DNA of 64,000 nucleotides from Euclidia mi (Eukaryota > Arthropoda > Insecta > Lepidoptera > Erebidae). Under the pieces are notes generated by a model that made no database searches, had not been told where the DNA came from, and saw only the letters and a list, made by a program, of their open reading frames with translations. Position numbers and translations under genes: made by a program. Each line of letters starts with the position of its first letter. The first letter of the stretch is position 1. Positions 22,166 through 33,364 of this stretch are shown here, in pieces. The stretch covers positions 6,951,217-7,015,216 of the forward strand of contig OX123209.2 in the NCBI GenBank assembly GCA_944739405.2, written 5' to 3'.

Positions 22166-23520
22166 CTATTTGCTTATTTTTCCCTCGAGCTGACCAGCAC
22201 TTAAACGATAAATTATAAGCAATGTGAATAATGCACCCAAAATACCTGATCCATGCATGTAGTGAAGATACCCAAGATTTTCTTCATTTTGATTTTTATT
22301 GAAAACTATATCAAGTTTATTCATGGACAGTGGATTTGCGCCACAAATGTAACACTTCATGGAAGATCTATTGCCAGTTAAAACATTGCATATTTTCGTG
22401 TCTACCATTGTGAATAGTAATTTATATTCAACAGTCAAAATTGGCAGCAGAAAAAGGTTGTAAAGTTGTGATTTCTCGATTTAAATTACTAACACATTCT
22501 TAGTTAATGTGTTGTTTTCTTTTTCAAATCGAAAAATTTTGGTCGTCAAAATCTCGATGATGATGTAACTGGATTTTGCCACACGACTTCGTTCGTATTA
22601 ATATTTTGCAACTTAATTGGAACTAAGCTGCATATAAAGACGTAGGAGTCATCAAAACTAGGATTAGCAAAGCTTTGTTTATAAGTACCTTGCGACGAAG
22701 CACCGTCACATCACCATTTACATATAAGCTCCATATTTGTAATTCGTTGGTGTCTATATTAACCAGTTGCAATATTCTCGCCATTGTTAAGTCTAATAAA
22801 CTTTGTAATTTGATCTTCACTTCAACATCAGATATTGTTATTGATTCAGAAGGTGGATAGCACAATTGTTTTGCTAATTGTATCTGATAATAGCTAGGAA
22901 ATAAGTCTGGAGATATCTCATTGACTTCTGACCTTATATCAATATACTGCTGTTTAGTCAAATCGTTATTCATATATAAGCTCAGAGTTCTCTGGACAAT
23001 GAATTAGACTTATAAGATAACAAATCTTCACAAAACTTTTTGATATTCGGTGTATGTTGAGGATAATTCTGAATAAACTCAAAAACGAATCGTGCATTTG
23101 AATCTTTTAATCCTTTTGAGGCCATGAAATTTATATGCTCTTGGGGAGATGACTGTAAAGACTGTGTTCTTCGTCTTTTTTGTCGATCGCTTAATTCATC
23201 AAAATTTTTTTCTGGAGTTCTAAATGTCGAAGGTATATTAGAAGATGTGTTTGGAAAATTTAAAACTTGGGACCAATCTAAATTGCGACTGAGCCAAGTT
23301 TCGTTTGAAGATAAAAATCTTTCTTCATGATAGTCACATTGCCTTTTTTATTTTTAACTGTAGAAATAAATTTCTGAATTTTACTTGATAATACCCTAAA
23401 ACAAAGGAGAATGCCCATTTTCTTAGGGGCACATAATGCAGGACGTTTTCTTGAGCGCAACATTTTTGGGTTCCACTGTTCCCAGTTATTACTTGTAGAA
23501 TCCTCGAACAAATTGGATTT
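22166..23520 (-). pseudogene. Transib-like transposase remnant (RAG1-related superfamily)
   Basis: Minus-strand pieces in order: TPEKNFDELSDRQKRRRTQ (about 23225-23165, another frame), MNNDLTKQQYIDIRSEVNE and PSYYQIQLAKQLCYPPSES (22973-22850), then in a shifted frame CDGASSQGTYKQSF (about 22710-22668) and FICSLVPIKL, VVWQNPVTSSSRF, and finally LLFTMVDTKICNVLTG with CYICGANPLSMNKL (about 22415-22320). The 'CDG....YKQ.F', 'VPL+L', 'WQNP.PSS.RF', 'MVDGK.CN..T..SS..CY.CG' series is the Transib transposase core, with two of its three catalytic acids visible; the last (in EARNK near the C-terminus) is missing because the copy breaks at 22166. Several frameshifts and stops. Transib cuts and pastes DNA by a mechanism shared with V(D)J recombination. 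Confidence 0.75.
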
Positions 23521-23582
23521 ACATTGAATACCTTTGGGTGTCAGTTAATTTTCACCTAAAAATATAATATATTTTAAATATA

Positions 23583-23792
23583 TTAGCACATAACTAATGT
23601 TGCTACAGAGAAAGTAATATTACATGAAATCAGGGCCTTAGTGGACTCGGTATTCTTCATAATCGACTCATTTTCAGTATCGTCAATTTCTTCACAGTCT
23701 TCTACCATTAATTTAGTTTCTATCAATGACTGTGGTGATTGATTGTTTGAGAAACTGCAGCAGGCTCCTTGGGATCTGTAAGAAAACATCAA
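23583..23792 (-). pseudogene. Exon-like acidic segment upstream of the Transib remnant
   Basis: A good acceptor (GATGTTTTCTTACAG, minus strand, about 23785) opens a frame with EDCEEIDDTENESIMKN. Another acceptor-like TATTTTTAG lies near 23556 before the frame leading to NNWEQWNPKM. It may be an upstream exon of the Transib gene; no motif proves it. Confidence 0.3.
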
Positions 23793-23998
23793 TTTTAATC
23801 ACTTCATGGTAACACAATATTTATTTTATACATTTCATAAAAATAATTGTTATGATTTGATGTCAAGGTGTTTTAATATCCTCATAATCTTACCTACTTT
23901 TGGTACACAATATGACTCTAAGACACTTTCCATCCAATCAACCGACATAAGATAATGTCCTTAACTTTTTTTTCACTCGGTGTGACCTGTGAGTACTG

Positions 23999-24055
23999 GG
24001 GCTGAGCTGAGACCACCTCCGTTCTATAAGACCGAAGGTGGTCGCAGCTCAGCCC
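23999..24055. repeat. Palindrome, ~21 bp arms
   Basis: GGGCTGAGCTGAGACCACCT (23999-24018) faces AAGGTGGTCGCAGCTCAGCCC (24034-24055), one mismatch. Confidence 0.85.
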
Positions 24056-24609
24056 GAATACACGCGGACTTTTTTCTGGTCTTTCTTAATTCCATTGTAT
24101 TTAAGTTTAAATGTTTTTGCGGTTCTGTATTGGACACCACTAACGCTATTAAACGATTGCTTTCCAGCAGTTCTCTTTCTGTGACCATGTTACAGCGTCA
24201 CTTTTTTGTTTTCGATAGTATTTTTATTTACTTAGCTTTATTCATAAATCAGTTTCTTTGAGACTAAAGTTAATACTTATTTCACGTTTCACCGATATTT
24301 TTAACAATAAATAATTAATCGGTCTGAAACTTTTCAAATGCGAGATCTGTGTTGAAATTTAAACACGAAAGAACGTGAATAATAAACAACAGTCAACACG
24401 GATACACGAACACGAAACAAATGACATAAGGACTGTGTTTTGTTACTACTTAGAGTTATAAAACAATGCTTAACTTTTACTAATGAAATTAAATAATATT
24501 TTAAGTTTTGATAGTTCACTGACTCTATTATAATACAAAATGTAATTAAAAGACAAAGTATTTTAAAGTTAGATAAAAATCAATAATATTTTATATATTA
24601 ACACAATCG

Positions 24610-25318
24610 TTGAACGAAACGCGGCATTTGAAAGTTACCGAGAGGATTTATCTCCTTATTAGTGAAATCGAGGTAGGCGATATGAAAGATTGCAGCGTGA
24701 ATGAGTGTTGGGAGGAGATAAGTAAATGTATGAAGTGCGTGGCAAAGTATATTTTAGGAGAATCGAAAGGAAAACGTATGAAAGATAAGGATACTTGGTG
24801 GTGGAAAAAGGCGAAAATTATTGGAGTAGTGAATATAATAAGTAAGGATGAGGTAAGACGGGTAGTGAGTGGAACGAAGAATGGGAAAGCATTAGGACCA
24901 GATGGAATACCAGTTGAAGCATGGAAGGCGTTAGGTGAGGTTGGATGGGTGTGGCTGACTTTATTCTTCAATAAGTTGTTGCGTGAGGAGACAATATCCA
25001 AGGTGCAGCAGTAACCCAGTGCCCATTTTTTTAAATATTTTTAAATTTTAAGTCCAAGAATGCAACAATTATCGGGGAATAAAGTTAATGCCTCATAGTA
25101 CGAAAATATAGGAGAGAGTAATTGAGCGACGTTTGCGAGCAGAGAGTGAGATTTCACGTAACCAATTCGCTTTTATGCCTGGTCGAGGTACGGTGGATGC
25201 CATTTTTGCACTTCGCCAAATTTGTGAAAAATACAGGGAGGCCCATAAAAAATTGTATATGGTTTTCATTGACCTCGAAAAGGCATATGACCGGTATGAC
25301 CACAATATCGTCCAGTGA
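24610..25318 (+). pseudogene. RTE-type LINE reverse transcriptase fragment
   Basis: Plus frames give DTWWWKKA, NGKALGPDGIPVEAWKALG (about 24880-24940), then after a deletion and frameshifts ECNNYRGIKLMPHSTKI (about 25045-25110) and NQFAFMPGRGTVDAIFALRQ plus MVFIDLEKAYDRYD (to about 25305). These are blocks 0-3 of an RTE reverse transcriptase. The catalytic YADD block and the endonuclease are missing; the sequence changes to a pogo-like element at about 25318. Truncated both ways and dead. Confidence 0.75.
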
Positions 25319-25329
25319 AACCACTGTTC

Positions 25330-27060
25330 CCAACTCAAGGCCGCTAAAATCAGATATAACAAAATTTGACAAGCCATGATTTGGAAAACTCTCAGCGGTA
25401 CGCTTGGGAACTTCAGCCGCAATTACAAGAGGCAGTGGGGCAGGATCATGTATATGTGACGGCGCGAGATCGGTAACATTTGCAGACGTAACATCAGAAA
25501 AATGCGGCGGGTTTCGATTGGAAACGTGCGGCGGGGCGAGATTGGAAGCATTCGCAGATGAATGAGCCGAAATATTTGGCAAAAGATTAGGAATGCTCGA
25601 CACGTCGAGTGTTGAGTTTGTATTGTCTTCGGATCCGGTAATATATTAAGGTTCTCTGGGTTCTGACCTTCTCAGCTTTTTGATTTCCTTTAGGATCAAT
25701 TTTGTGTCAATTTTCTTCTCTCTTAGGACTGGTCTCAAATGACGAATCACTTTAAGGGTAGCGATGAGGTCTTCATTCGTTATTCCCAAGTTCTCACGCG
25801 AATGATTCGCTCGACTAAATTGTTCCAATGTGTTTTGGACACATTTCGTATAGTCGACTACGTTCGGATCAAACGGAAAAAGACCACATCGCCTGAATCC
25901 ATTAACGATATTGATTTTCATTTGTGGATTTTCGATAATGTCTTTAAAAAGAAGAGAAAAAAATGATTTTGTGACAGCTTTGTTCAATTTTTCCGGTTTT
26001 GCAAGGAATTTTCTGATGTGTCTCTTCCACTGGGCTTTTAATGGAGAGGCTTTTGACATCGGCAGGCTGCAGCATGTGCGTAGTGTTCGGGGGAAGAGCA
26101 TATAAAATAATACCAAGCTCCTCACAGACCGAGTTCAACATTAAAGACATATGTGACTTATGTCCATCGACTAGCAGAAGAACGGACTTCTTGATATTAT
26201 TTTCCGTTATCCAATCATTGAAATCATTAATGATGTATTTGAAGAATACATCTCCATTCATCCATCCGGATTCGCTTCCTCCTGGACTCCAGTGTTGTGG
26301 TATGTTGTCTAACTTTTTGGTGGTCTAATATGTGGAAAAACCACCAATGGCGGGCACATTTCACCAGTAGCGTTGAATGTTACGATTACTGTTAGGTTAT
26401 CTTTTTCGTTGCCGGCTTTAATTTGGTAGAGATTTCGATAACCTTTTGGCCCAACAACTTTTCCTGTTTTTGGGCAAAATTAAAAACCACTTTCATCGCC
26501 ATTGAACATCCTTTCGGGTTCTGCAAGTATATCCAAGTGCCCCTCTTGCGCTAAAAACATTTCCATTTCGCGGAACCACAGTCGAATCGATTCTTCGGTC
26601 ACCCTAGTGCGAGCTTTGTTGATTCCTTCTGCTGATTTTACTGATATCTCAGGATGTCGTTTTAAAAAGTTTATATACCATGTCTGCCCAGGATGATTAT
26701 CCTTAAAATGATTCGGCTTTTTAAATCTTTGAAAATTTTTTGAACGGTATCTAACAGCTCTTGCTTCTTTACTGGAAAACCACATTTGGTTATATTTGTA
26801 AGCCAATCTACAACTTTTTTCTCGCCTTGTTCTCCCAGCACTGGCTCGGGGCCATGTTTTTTTAGTTCGTCCGTCCTTCTGCCACTTAATTGATCTTGAA
26901 GTTTACATCTCGGAATACTAAATTTACTTGATGCTTCCCTGATTGTAATTTGGGCTTCGCGAATTTCTTTGAATGCCTTCTGTAGAGTTTCAGCAGAGTA
27001 AGTCACAGGTATTTTTGGTGTTTTTTTTTGTAGACATCTGTAATAACAAAAAATATCTAA
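25330..27060 (-). pseudogene. Pogo-like (Tc1/mariner superfamily) transposase
   Basis: Minus strand, N to C: a psq/CENP-B type helix-turn-helix (YSAETLQKAFKEIREAQI, IREASSKFSIPRCKLQDQL), the second HTH with LTNITKCGFPVKKQELLD, then TWYINFLKRHPEISVKSAEG, EPERMFNGDESGF (first catalytic Asp), VVGPKGYRNLYQIKAGNEKDN, VLLLVDGHKSHMSL (second Asp), LYALPPNTTHMLQPADV (in the usual place of the third acid), and a C-terminal GFRRCGLFPFDPNVVDYTKC. This is the DDE_1 layout of pogo/Tigger-like transposases. At least three frameshifts or stops (near 26700, 26290 and 26000) break it. A Pro/Asn-rich tail follows (25154-25603). It abuts the RTE fragment at 25318. Confidence 0.75.
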
Positions 27061-27518
27061 ACACCAATCAAAACAGTCTGTGTGAAAGAAGTGGCCGTAA
27101 ACTGACACCTCTATTTTCAAATAGTCAGATAACGGCCTTCTGTTTTGCATATGATTTTCAGAGGGCCGCGAACCAGATTTGTTTTGTTAGCATGTGTTAG
27201 TTTGCGGCCACATGATAGCTATAAATCCGTATAAAATTGTATTTTGGCGGCCATGAACTAACTATATCATTTAAACCAACCCCGACGAATACCGACGATA
27301 AAAAAAATGTTGCACAAAGCGAAGCTTTATTTACATTCATAATAAGAAAGCAAGCTAACTTACTTCATTCAGTGAGCTAGTGCCGCGGCCACCCGGCCGT
27401 ATACCAACTTACGACGGCCACCAAATAAAACTGGTATTTAAGTAACTTATTCCCAAAACAAATGAAAAATAACATGAAACAAACAACTATGATAACTCAA
27501 CAACAATCACAGTACTAA
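27061..27518. other. Flank of the pogo-like copy, no gene
   Basis: AT-rich with repeated GCGGCCA/CGGCCAC motifs (27208, 27248, 27388, 27415) that may be subterminal sites of the pogo-like element. The terminal repeat itself is not certain. Confidence 0.35.
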
Positions 27519-27767
27519 TTTTTTTTATTTATTTATTTAACATAAGGCTTACCAACTAAAATACATACTGAGCATTTTCATGAAACATTCATACAACTAT
27601 ATAATTTGTGTATGCTTTTAAATTAAAGGTGAGCACAGCATTACTTATAAGTGTGCATACATGTACCTAAGGTTAACATCTAAGTTAAATAACTACAGAA
27701 TATACCTAATATAACTTAATATAAATAAGACTAAGTTAAAACTATATTATGCTAAACTAAATTATAC

Positions 27768-30680
27768 TTATACTAGACTATATATCTTTCTTTTAAATGT
27801 AACATTTTTTTCGGCAAAGATATCTATATCTACTTTATTAAAGATAGCATTACATTTTCCGAGGATATAGGATAGAGGTGTATTGCTCCCATATTTGTTA
27901 CGACTAGTTTTGATAACAAACGGCTTATAGTTTACTAACCTAGCAGATTGTCTAGGTATGTTAATATTTATTTTAGATAATAATGGCGTACTATCTACAC
28001 CTTCATTAAATATTTTGTGCAGAAACAATAAGCCTATGTAGTCTCTCCTCCAATATAATGGTTTCATATTGAAATAATTAAGCCTGTCATTATAATCCTT
28101 GATAGTACGCCGAATACCGGATATAATAGATAACCTTCTTACAAACTTTTTTTGTATGCTTTCTATGCGTTGGATGTTGTTTTGATACATAGGGTACCAC
28201 ACAATGGAGCAGTACTCTATATTACTGCGAACTAAGGCGAAATACAAAGTTTTCATAGCTTTTATGCATTTGAATTGTCGGGTATTCCGATTTATAAATG
28301 CTGCCATTTTGTTACATTTGTTGATTGTGTTATCTATATGTTTAAAAAATTGCATTTCTGAGTCAATCGTAATACCCAGATCCTTGACGTCGTTGACAAC
28401 CTTCAAAGTCTTGCCTTTCATGGTATAAGATGTACAGAACTTTTGTCGTTTTCGTGAAAACTTAATGTGATTGCATTTACTGACGTTCAATTCCATGGCA
28501 TTATCGTCACACCAGTTGCAAAGTTTGTCGATATCCTCTTGCAGAAGAGCCTGATCAGATCTAGATTTAACTGATCTAAATAGTTTTAAGTCATCGGCAT
28601 ACATTTGGAAGCACGAATTGACAAAACAATACTTTACATCGTCTATAAACATCGTAAACAGTATCGGACCGAGATGGGATCCCTGGGGAACACCAGACGT
28701 AGGCACAAATATATTTGATGAGTACCCATTTACAACCACTTTAGCTCTGCGATTTATTAAATATGTTTTTTACCAACTCCAGAGAGATCCATGAATATTG
28801 AATATCGCAGAAAGCTTATGAAGTAATATATTATGATCTACTTTGTCGAAAGCTTTGCTAAAGTCACTATATATTACATCAATCTCATTGCCATTACTTA
28901 TATCAGTTAGGGTATTTTCAACAAAATCAACTAAGTTAGTTAAAGTGGACTTATTTTTAATGAAACCATGCTGATTGTCCGAAATTATATTCTTGACGTG
29001 ACAGGTTATATAATGACATACTAACGATTCAAAAACTTTAGCTACTATTGGTAGTTTACTTATGGGCCTATAATTACTAATATCAGCTTTATTGCCAGAC
29101 TTGGGTATGGGCACAACTATGGCTTCCTTCCAATATTCCGGAAATATTCCCTCAGAGAGGGATCTATTATAAAGAATATGAAGAGGCTTTGTTAATTGAT
29201 CGGCACATTCCTTAAAGAACAGAGGCGGTATACCATCACATCCTGATCCTTTTGATATATCCAGCTGTTTTAGTTTTTTTTCTATACTACATTCGGAAAT
29301 ATATAAATGATGTAAGTTGCTATTACAGGAAACATACTCGTATCGGGGTGAGAATAGACTGCTATGCGATTTTGGAGTGTATACTGATGCAAAGTGTTGT
29401 GCAAATAGATTAGCAATACTGTCTCCATCGTTTGCAGTTTGATTACTGAGCGTCATTTGCCTGGGAATCGTAGATTGACTATTGCGCTTATCTTTGATAT
29501 ATTTCCAGAAGTATTTGGGGTCCTGTGTTAGATTTTTTTGGATGTTCTCTATGTACTTATGGTATAATAATTTAATAATTTTACTGGTCCTTTCTTTAAG
29601 TATGGTATATTCATATTCATCACGTTTATTACTGTATTTTTTCATATTACGCCTACATTTTTCTTTCTCTTTTAGTAGCTTAATCAAATTCCCACTGTAC
29701 CAACAAGGATATGCACATTTATTTGAATTTTGTAATGGAACTAGGTCACGAATAACACTATTCACTATTGCATAAAATCTATTTATAGCCTCATCAACAG
29801 ATAATGTACATGGTAGTTCCTGATCCCAGTCAATATCTGCAAATCGTTTTCGAATTTCATCATAATTAGCTTTATAATATTGGTATTTTGGATTGTACAA
29901 ATTACGAAGCATAGACGGAAGTTTCAGTTGTAAGTTAATTTCTAAAGGCGGATGGAAACTATCAATGTTAGAGATTATGTCATTAGCGGCCGTTACTTGT
30001 ATAGGGTTCGATGTATTCGATATAACCAAATCTAAAATTTTATCATGAATATTTTTTATGTCATTATATTGCTTTAAATTATTGCTGCACAAAAAATCTA
30101 AAAACAACGCACCTAAGGTGCTCGACTGTAAGTCTGGTTCAACATACGATGAAGATGGTTGTTTTGTCCAAGAAATAAAACTCAAATTAAAATCAGCCAA
30201 GATTAATACATCATCAGAATTACTAATTACGTTGCTTACTTTTTTAGTATAGTGCGAGAGAACATCAGCTTTGACTGGGGGAGGCATGTAGGTACAGCAT
30301 AAATGTAGTTTTTTCGTTTTATTTAACTGCGAAGTAAGGTCTATTGTCACCCATAAGTCCTCACAGTAAGATTCAAATGAGTAGTTTCGGTAGGCTCTAT
30401 AAGACTTTAATATTGCAATGAGCACACCCCCTCCCTCCTTACCAGCGGAAAACGTTCCTGACTGTCTATCTCTTCTAAAAATTTGGTATCGGTCGTCAAA
30501 TATCTCCCCATCCAGTATTTTATCATTAAGCCAGGTTTCTGTTAGAGCAATAACATGGTACGTCGCATTGAGAGCATTTGTAAATACAGTTTGCAATTTG
30601 CCTCGGATACTTCTCGTATTCTGGTAGTATATATTTAGGCTATTGAATTTAAAAAGCAAAAAATACATAAACATTATCAC
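27768..30680 (-). CDS. LINE ORF2: endonuclease and reverse transcriptase, one premature stop
   Basis: About 970 codons, broken only by a TAA at 28770-28772 (between HGSLWSW and KTYLINRRAK); the same frame runs on to 27768. The N-terminal third is an APE-type endonuclease: LNIYYQNTRSIRGK, ALTETWLND (catalytic Glu), GGGVLIAI, LADFNLSF, and later SNIDSFHPPLEI. The reverse transcriptase follows: LDISKGSGCDGIPPLFFKEC, VVPIPKSGNKADISNYRPIS, DNQHGFIKNKSTLTNLVDF, YSDFSKAFDKVDHNILL, SGVPQGSHLGPILF and FQMYADDLKLF (YADD intact). There is no RNase H. The C-terminus has the Jockey/CR1-type 'IEYCSIVWYP......IQKKFVRRL'. The enzyme nicks target DNA and copies its own RNA there. One stop in so long a frame means a recent insertion. 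Confidence 0.85.
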
Positions 30681-30739
30681 TAATCATCCAAAGAATAAAA
30701 AAAAAAGAGTAATTAAAATATCTATACTAATTTTTAAGG

Positions 30740-31777
30740 CTATTTGAGTGCTTTTAGAGTGTCCATGCTCGTAACAATCTGAGCAGGTGCCCTTTCTTCT
30801 TTTCTTATAAAAATCTTGCCGTTTCGTACCCATATAAATTTGTAGTTTTTCTCTTTAGCCGCGATCCTGGTAGCAGCATGCAATGCCTTATTCGCAGGGG
30901 TAAGATGCTCACTCACGTAGACAGGAGATTCTTTGTCACCATAGCCAAGTAGCTTAGTATTTAGTTTGTTCTTAGGGTTTGCTCGGTTGTATAACAAAAT
31001 TGCACCCAATAGATTGTCGCGCTTTAACTTGCTAGATAGTTTGCAAATCACTGCTTTAGGCTGTTTAGATGTAGGATTTTTCTTTTGTACACGAGTGCAT
31101 GCAATAATTTCGCTTTCAGATACAGCATAGGAAACAACTTTACTCATCTGTAGTATCATTTTAGGTAAATTTTCTGTTTTGTGTTCGGGTAAACCATTTA
31201 TTTCGAGGTTGTTTTGCCGTGCATCTTGTTCCATTTGCATGAGCCTCGACTCTATATCCTTTACTTTTAAATGGAGGGAGTTGTTTTCGTTGCGCAAAAC
31301 TTTTGCTTCATCGGCATATGTTTTTAAAGTGACAGTAATTTCATCATGCTGAGAGCTCAAGAATTTTAGTGATTCTTCAAAGTGTCTGATTTCCTGTCGT
31401 ATTGTTGTAAATTCCTCATTGAGTGCATTGCGTATCTCTGACCTAATAATATTAGCGATTTCCGCACGTAAGACATACTTTGAGAGATCCACATTCTGAG
31501 ATATATGGCGCCTGGCGGTAATATTATCGCAATCCGCAACTGCATCAGTTGGACAGCATGACTGCGTAGGAGTTACATTGTTGTTATCTCTAAGCTGTGG
31601 TTTGTGACTAACTGTAGCACAAGATGGACATTTCCAGTTCCGCTGTTTTTTCTGATTTTCAGCTGAGATATTTACGCACAGATAGTGGTACTGCTTGCCA
31701 CATGATGTGTTCGAGCAAACTATTTTTTCACTATGTTTCAATGGCGCCTTGCAATCGTGACAGTTATGGTTACTCAT
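30740..31777 (-). CDS. LINE ORF1: PHD-finger and coiled-coil RNA-binding protein
   Basis: 345 codons, intact from ATG 31777. Residues 5-55 form a PHD-like zinc finger (CHDCKAP, CSNTSCGKQYHYLCV, WKCPSC). Residues about 95-185 are helical and charged, with heptads ending in IESRLMQMEQDARQNNLEI, a likely coiled coil. Residues about 185-330 match the RRM-like/ C-terminal part of LINE ORF1 proteins (NGLPEHKTENL, RVQKKNPTSKQPKAVICKL, NRANPKNKLNTKLLGY, YVSEHLTPANKALHAATR, FIWVRNGKIFIRK). It should bind element RNA and form the ribonucleoprotein with ORF2. It ends 59 bp before ORF2 begins, and a shared transcript is expected. Confidence 0.85.
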   Translation of the reverse strand: MSNHNCHDCKAPLKHSEKIVCSNTSCGKQYHYLCVNISAENQKKQRNWKCPSCATVSHKPQLRDNNNVTPTQSCCPTDAVADCDNITARRHISQNVDLSKYVLRAEIANIIRSEIRNALNEEFTTIRQEIRHFEESLKFLSSQHDEITVTLKTYADEAKVLRNENNSLHLKVKDIESRLMQMEQDARQNNLEINGLPEHKTENLPKMILQMSKVVSYAVSESEIIACTRVQKKNPTSKQPKAVICKLSSKLKRDNLLGAILLYNRANPKNKLNTKLLGYGDKESPVYVSEHLTPANKALHAATRIAAKEKNYKFIWVRNGKIFIRKEERAPAQIVTSMDTLKALK

Positions 31778-31852
31778 TTTAGAAATCAGCGTAAATTATA
31801 ATAAAGGTTCAAGAAAAAAATAAAATAAAATCCAAAAATATATGGTAGTGCA

Positions 31853-31925
31853 GCTGAGATTTGAACCGGCGACTAATTACTTGATAGGGCAAAAAGCATG
31901 TGCACTGCACCACGCACGCATTACA
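31853..31925 (-). repeat. tRNA-like segment (pol III boxes)
   Basis: Minus strand: TGGTGCAGTGC then GGTTCAAATCTCAGC 40 bp later, like A and B boxes; it lacks a closed acceptor stem, so a SINE head is more likely than a tRNA gene. Confidence 0.4.
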
Positions 31926-32509
31926 ATTTTAGGTGAAAATGGTGTTCTTATTGTTACTTTGATATTAAAGTTTTGAATGGTAATTAACTCGTTTTGAAAG
32001 TCAGTTCAAAGTCACAGCACACATTTAACGGAATAATTTTAGTCTTTATTTGGAAATAGTACTTAAATTTCACGGTAAAAGTTTATCACTGTTTCACTAT
32101 TCGATAGTATTTGATGTTATTCACACATTGATATAAGTTTCAACACAAGTAATCGTTATCTTGAAATACTTTTGAAGTGGGACTTGATCGCTATTTTTAT
32201 TCGCAGTTTTGCGTACGTGTGAGCGCTGAAAGCCCGGCTGGCAAAATGGACGATTTAATTCCGGCACATGGATTAGGTTAACCGACCAATTTGAATAGGC
32301 ATTACATTCTGTAATTATCCTACTTTTAAAAGTGCCACAACGCGTTCAACTAAGACAAACATAGACTGACATAGAATTCTTATTATTGATATATTTATAC
32401 GGTTGGTCCTCTAAGAGGCCGCAAAACAACCCAGGGGCGCGATCTGGCGTAATCAGTGACGTGCCTAGACCTTCAACATAGGGCAAGCAGACACAGTCCC
32501 CCCCACCGG

Positions 32510-32710
32510 TTTTTTTTTCACACTTTTCCGCACTTCATAGAGATACTGGGAACACAAGGACTTGCATGAACATTCAAACTACGGATTCACCCAAACTCGA
32601 AACAACAATTTGTGGTTCACACCAAGTGTTGTCCCGTGTAGGGATCAAACCCACAACACTTGGCGTAGTATCAGAGGACGAGGCAGCCGCTTAAACCACT
32701 ACACCATCCA
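32510..32710 (-). mobile_element. tRNA-derived SINE, family 1
   Basis: Minus strand: GGATGGTGTAGTGGTTTAAG (A box), AGTGTTGTGGGTTTGATCCC (B box), ACAACACTTGGTGTGA, GTTGTTTCGAGTTTGGGTG, and an A8 tail (T8 at 32511-32518). Same family as 34275-34491. Confidence 0.8.
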
Positions 32711-32971
32711 TACAGTCAACCAACCAAAATAAGAATAAACAGTAGGCACCTAAATGACGCGATATCCGAAATTCATCCATCTTGTTCTATCTTTCTTCTT
32801 CAATTTAACTTGCACGTCGATGTCGTGTATAACCAAAGCACACTGAAGGCATACTACTACTAGATGGAATACGATAAACACATCAGCAATTGCATACAGT
32901 GGCAAAAGCCGTTTGGTTTGCTTGAGTGAACGATGACATGGTAAGTAGTTGACCCTCTTGCCTAGCTAATT

Positions 32972-33278
32972 CATCATCCTCTTAGCGTTATCCCAGTTTC
33001 CACAGAGCGACTGCCTGTCTGACCTCCGCAACCCGAAGGGATAGCCATATTCCATGGTTTAGACTAGTGTCAGTTTATTTAGAAGGTACTGACTCCCTAT
33101 AACGACTGTCAAAGATCTTCATAACAACCGGGACCGACGGCTTAACGTGCTCTCCGAGCCACGGGACAAGCGATAATTTATAATCCAATACGCACATAAC
33201 TCCGAAAAGTCATTGGTGCGCGTCGTGGATTCGAACCCGATACCCTCTGCATTGCAGTCTGTTGGTATCTCCACTCGG
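32972..33278 (-). mobile_element. tRNA-derived SINE, family 2, with 10 bp target duplication
   Basis: CTAGCTAATT flanks it at 32962-32971 and 33279-33288. The minus-strand head has TAGCCGAGTGG-like A box and GGGTTCGAATCC B box. The tail (GAGGTCAGACAGGCAGTCGC, then GATAACGCTAAGAGGATGATG) is a lepidopteran LINE-like 3' end. Confidence 0.8.
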
Positions 33279-33364
33279 CTAGCTAATTACATTATGATAG
33301 AAAGAAACAAAACAGAAACTTATACGAATTATATAATTGATATTAGATGGATAGTATGTATTTA

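Larger units (their letters stand above)
27519..31800 (-). mobile_element. Nearly intact two-ORF LINE (Jockey/CR1 superfamily)
   Basis: ORF1 (30740-31777) and ORF2 (27768-30680) are 59 bp apart. The 3' UTR ends in a (AAAT)n/A-rich tail (27519-27545 on the plus strand reads T8 then ATTT repeats). The 5' limit is not clear; upstream sequence to about 32400 may be 5' UTR. No target duplication was found by eye. The only lesion seen in ORF2 is a single stop. Confidence 0.8.

Noticed and set aside
30418..30627. Plus-strand small frames over the LINE ORF2
   Set aside because: Antisense shadows of the endonuclease domain.
27519..32440. Target-site duplication for the Jockey/CR1-type LINE
   Set aside because: The sequence beside the 3' tail (CAATCACAGTACTAA) was not found near the likely 5' end; many CR1-type elements make none.
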